DNA from: Psychrobacillus sp. OK032
Lineage (GTDB): Bacteria; Bacillota; Bacilli; Bacillales_A; Planococcaceae
DNA length: 64,000 nt
Direction of reading: 5' to 3'
NCBI RefSeq assembly: GCF_900111345.1
Contig: NZ_FOGY01000001.1
Span: 558,001 to 622,000 of the forward strand
Part shown: piece after piece, positions 63,280-64,000 of the stretch
Position numbering within the stretch: position 1 is the first letter of the stretch
Layout: each line of letters opens with the position of its first letter
Translations under genes and position numbers: made by a program
Notes under the pieces: generated by a model
What the model saw: the letters and a program-made list of their open reading frames with translations, nothing else
What the model was told of the DNA's origin: nothing
The model's database searches: none

Positions 63280-64000
63280 TTATTCATAATCATAAAATCC
63301 TCGTCCACTTTTTCTACCTAAATGCCCAGCTCGTACTTTTTTTCGTAATAGGGGTGGTACTCTATATTTAGAATCGCCAGTTTCCTCAAATAATGTTTCG
63401 GCTACGAACAACATAGTGTCGAGTCCTATTAAATCAGCGAGTGCCAGTGGACCGATTGGATGATTTGCGCCGAGCATCATCCCTTTATCGATATCTTCTA
63501 CTGATGCAATCCCTTCACCAAGGACGAAAATTGCTTCATTAATTAATGGAACTAAAATCCGGTTCACCACGAATAACGGTGCGTCCACAATAGAAATACT
63601 TTCTTTCCCAATTGACTCTACTAAACTAGATACAACCTCATAGGTTTCATCCGAAGTATCGGATCCTCGGACAATTTCCACTAGTTTCATAACAGGAACC
63701 GGGTTAAAGAAATGCATACCGATTACTTTTGCTGGTCGTCCAGCTGCAGAAGCAAGTTCTGTTATGCTCAGTCCAGATGTATTAGATGCAATAATTGCTT
63801 TTTCATTCAACAACGCGCCTAGCTCTGCAAACACTTTTTTCTTTACTTCCATATTTTCAATGATTGCCTCAACCACAACATCGGAATCCCTTAATACTGG
63901 TAGCTCAGTCGTAAACGTAATTCTCCTAAACACCTTTTCAATTTCGTGTAAATCCTTGCCTTGCTTTTTGTACACTCTTTCTAAATTTGTAGTAATGGAT
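63280..64000 (-). CDS. 3-hydroxyacyl/3-hydroxybutyryl-CoA dehydrogenase, 5' end cut by window edge
   Basis: The frame stays open through base 64000 (SITTNLERVYKKQGKD), so the N-terminal part of the NAD-binding domain is outside. Present are SDVVVEAIIENMEVKKKVFA, the ASNTSGLSITELA segment, GMHFFNPVPVMKLVE with the catalytic His, FVVNRILVPLINEA, and the C-terminal helical domain ending GRKSGRGFYDYE. This is the short single-domain form for fatty acid or butyrate metabolism (Hbd/MmgB-like). The GTG at 63975 is only an internal codon. Confidence 0.9.
   Translation of the reverse strand, partial: SITTNLERVYKKQGKDLHEIEKVFRRITFTTELPVLRDSDVVVEAIIENMEVKKKVFAELGALLNEKAIIASNTSGLSITELASAAGRPAKVIGMHFFNPVPVMKLVEIVRGSDTSDETYEVVSSLVESIGKESISIVDAPLFVVNRILVPLINEAIFVLGEGIASVEDIDKGMMLGANHPIGPLALADLIGLDTMLFVAETLFEETGDSKYRVPPLLRKKVRAGHLGRKSGRGFYDYE

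Overview
The window is AT-rich, with SD-driven genes of Bacillales type: patA, amhX, ykvI, guaC, rocB and YukE/D/C/B relatives, SLH proteins, and several TTG/GTG starts. Gene content suggests a Planococcaceae/Caryophanaceae member (Lysinibacillus, Psychrobacillus or Sporosarcina group). The genus cannot be fixed from sequence alone. No rRNA, tRNA, CRISPR array, prophage or complete IS element was seen.

Layout. 0-11 kb: a cut secreted beta-propeller gene, secA2, pgi, patA, a glcD-type FAD oxidase, a VOC protein and guaC. 11.7-20 kb: two very small genes, an N-acyl-amino-acid module (amhX, enolase-superfamily racemase, YkvI-like permease), an exported 5'-nucleotidase with an SbsC-like N-terminus, and proline dehydrogenase. 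20.6-27.7 kb: a PepSY protein beside a two-component system, a RAYT-type Y1 transposase, a class-C26 amidase, ilvE and a GNAT. 28-37.4 kb: two exported proteins (one with SLH repeats), glycerate uptake and phosphorylation (gntP, glxK) divergent from cdaR, an NlpC/P60 protein and a chemoreceptor. 37.9-45.5 kb: gdhA and a guanidino-compound cluster (rocB-like peptidase, APC permease, two DDAH-fold enzymes) divergent from an IclR regulator, with a tandem 17-bp operator candidate. 46.2-62.0 kb: a complete type VIIb secretion locus in the order esxA-yukD-essB-essC-esaA-essA. It runs into an LXG effector cassette: two small helical partners, the LXG protein, two tandem polytopic membrane proteins that look like immunity factors, two DUF5085-like paralogues, another membrane protein and a HEAT protein. 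The window ends inside a 3-hydroxyacyl-CoA dehydrogenase gene.

Two kinds of intergenic structure stand out. First, about eleven copies or fragments of a GC-rich imperfect-palindrome repeat (REP/MITE-like) are scattered between genes, and one RAYT gene, the class of enzyme known to be tied to such repeats, lies in the same window. Second, at least six gene-free loci carry arrays of a short core repeated at exactly 21-bp steps (sometimes 18), with diverged spacers. The core differs between arrays: CGCAAC, TTTGTCG or GCAAYC. I know of no named element that fits these arrays.

How genes work together: SecA2 may serve the SLH and SbsC-type surface proteins found here. The type VII machine should export the LXG toxin, with the membrane paralogues protecting the producer. 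The IclR protein probably controls the DDAH-permease-RocB operon, and CdaR the glycerate pair.
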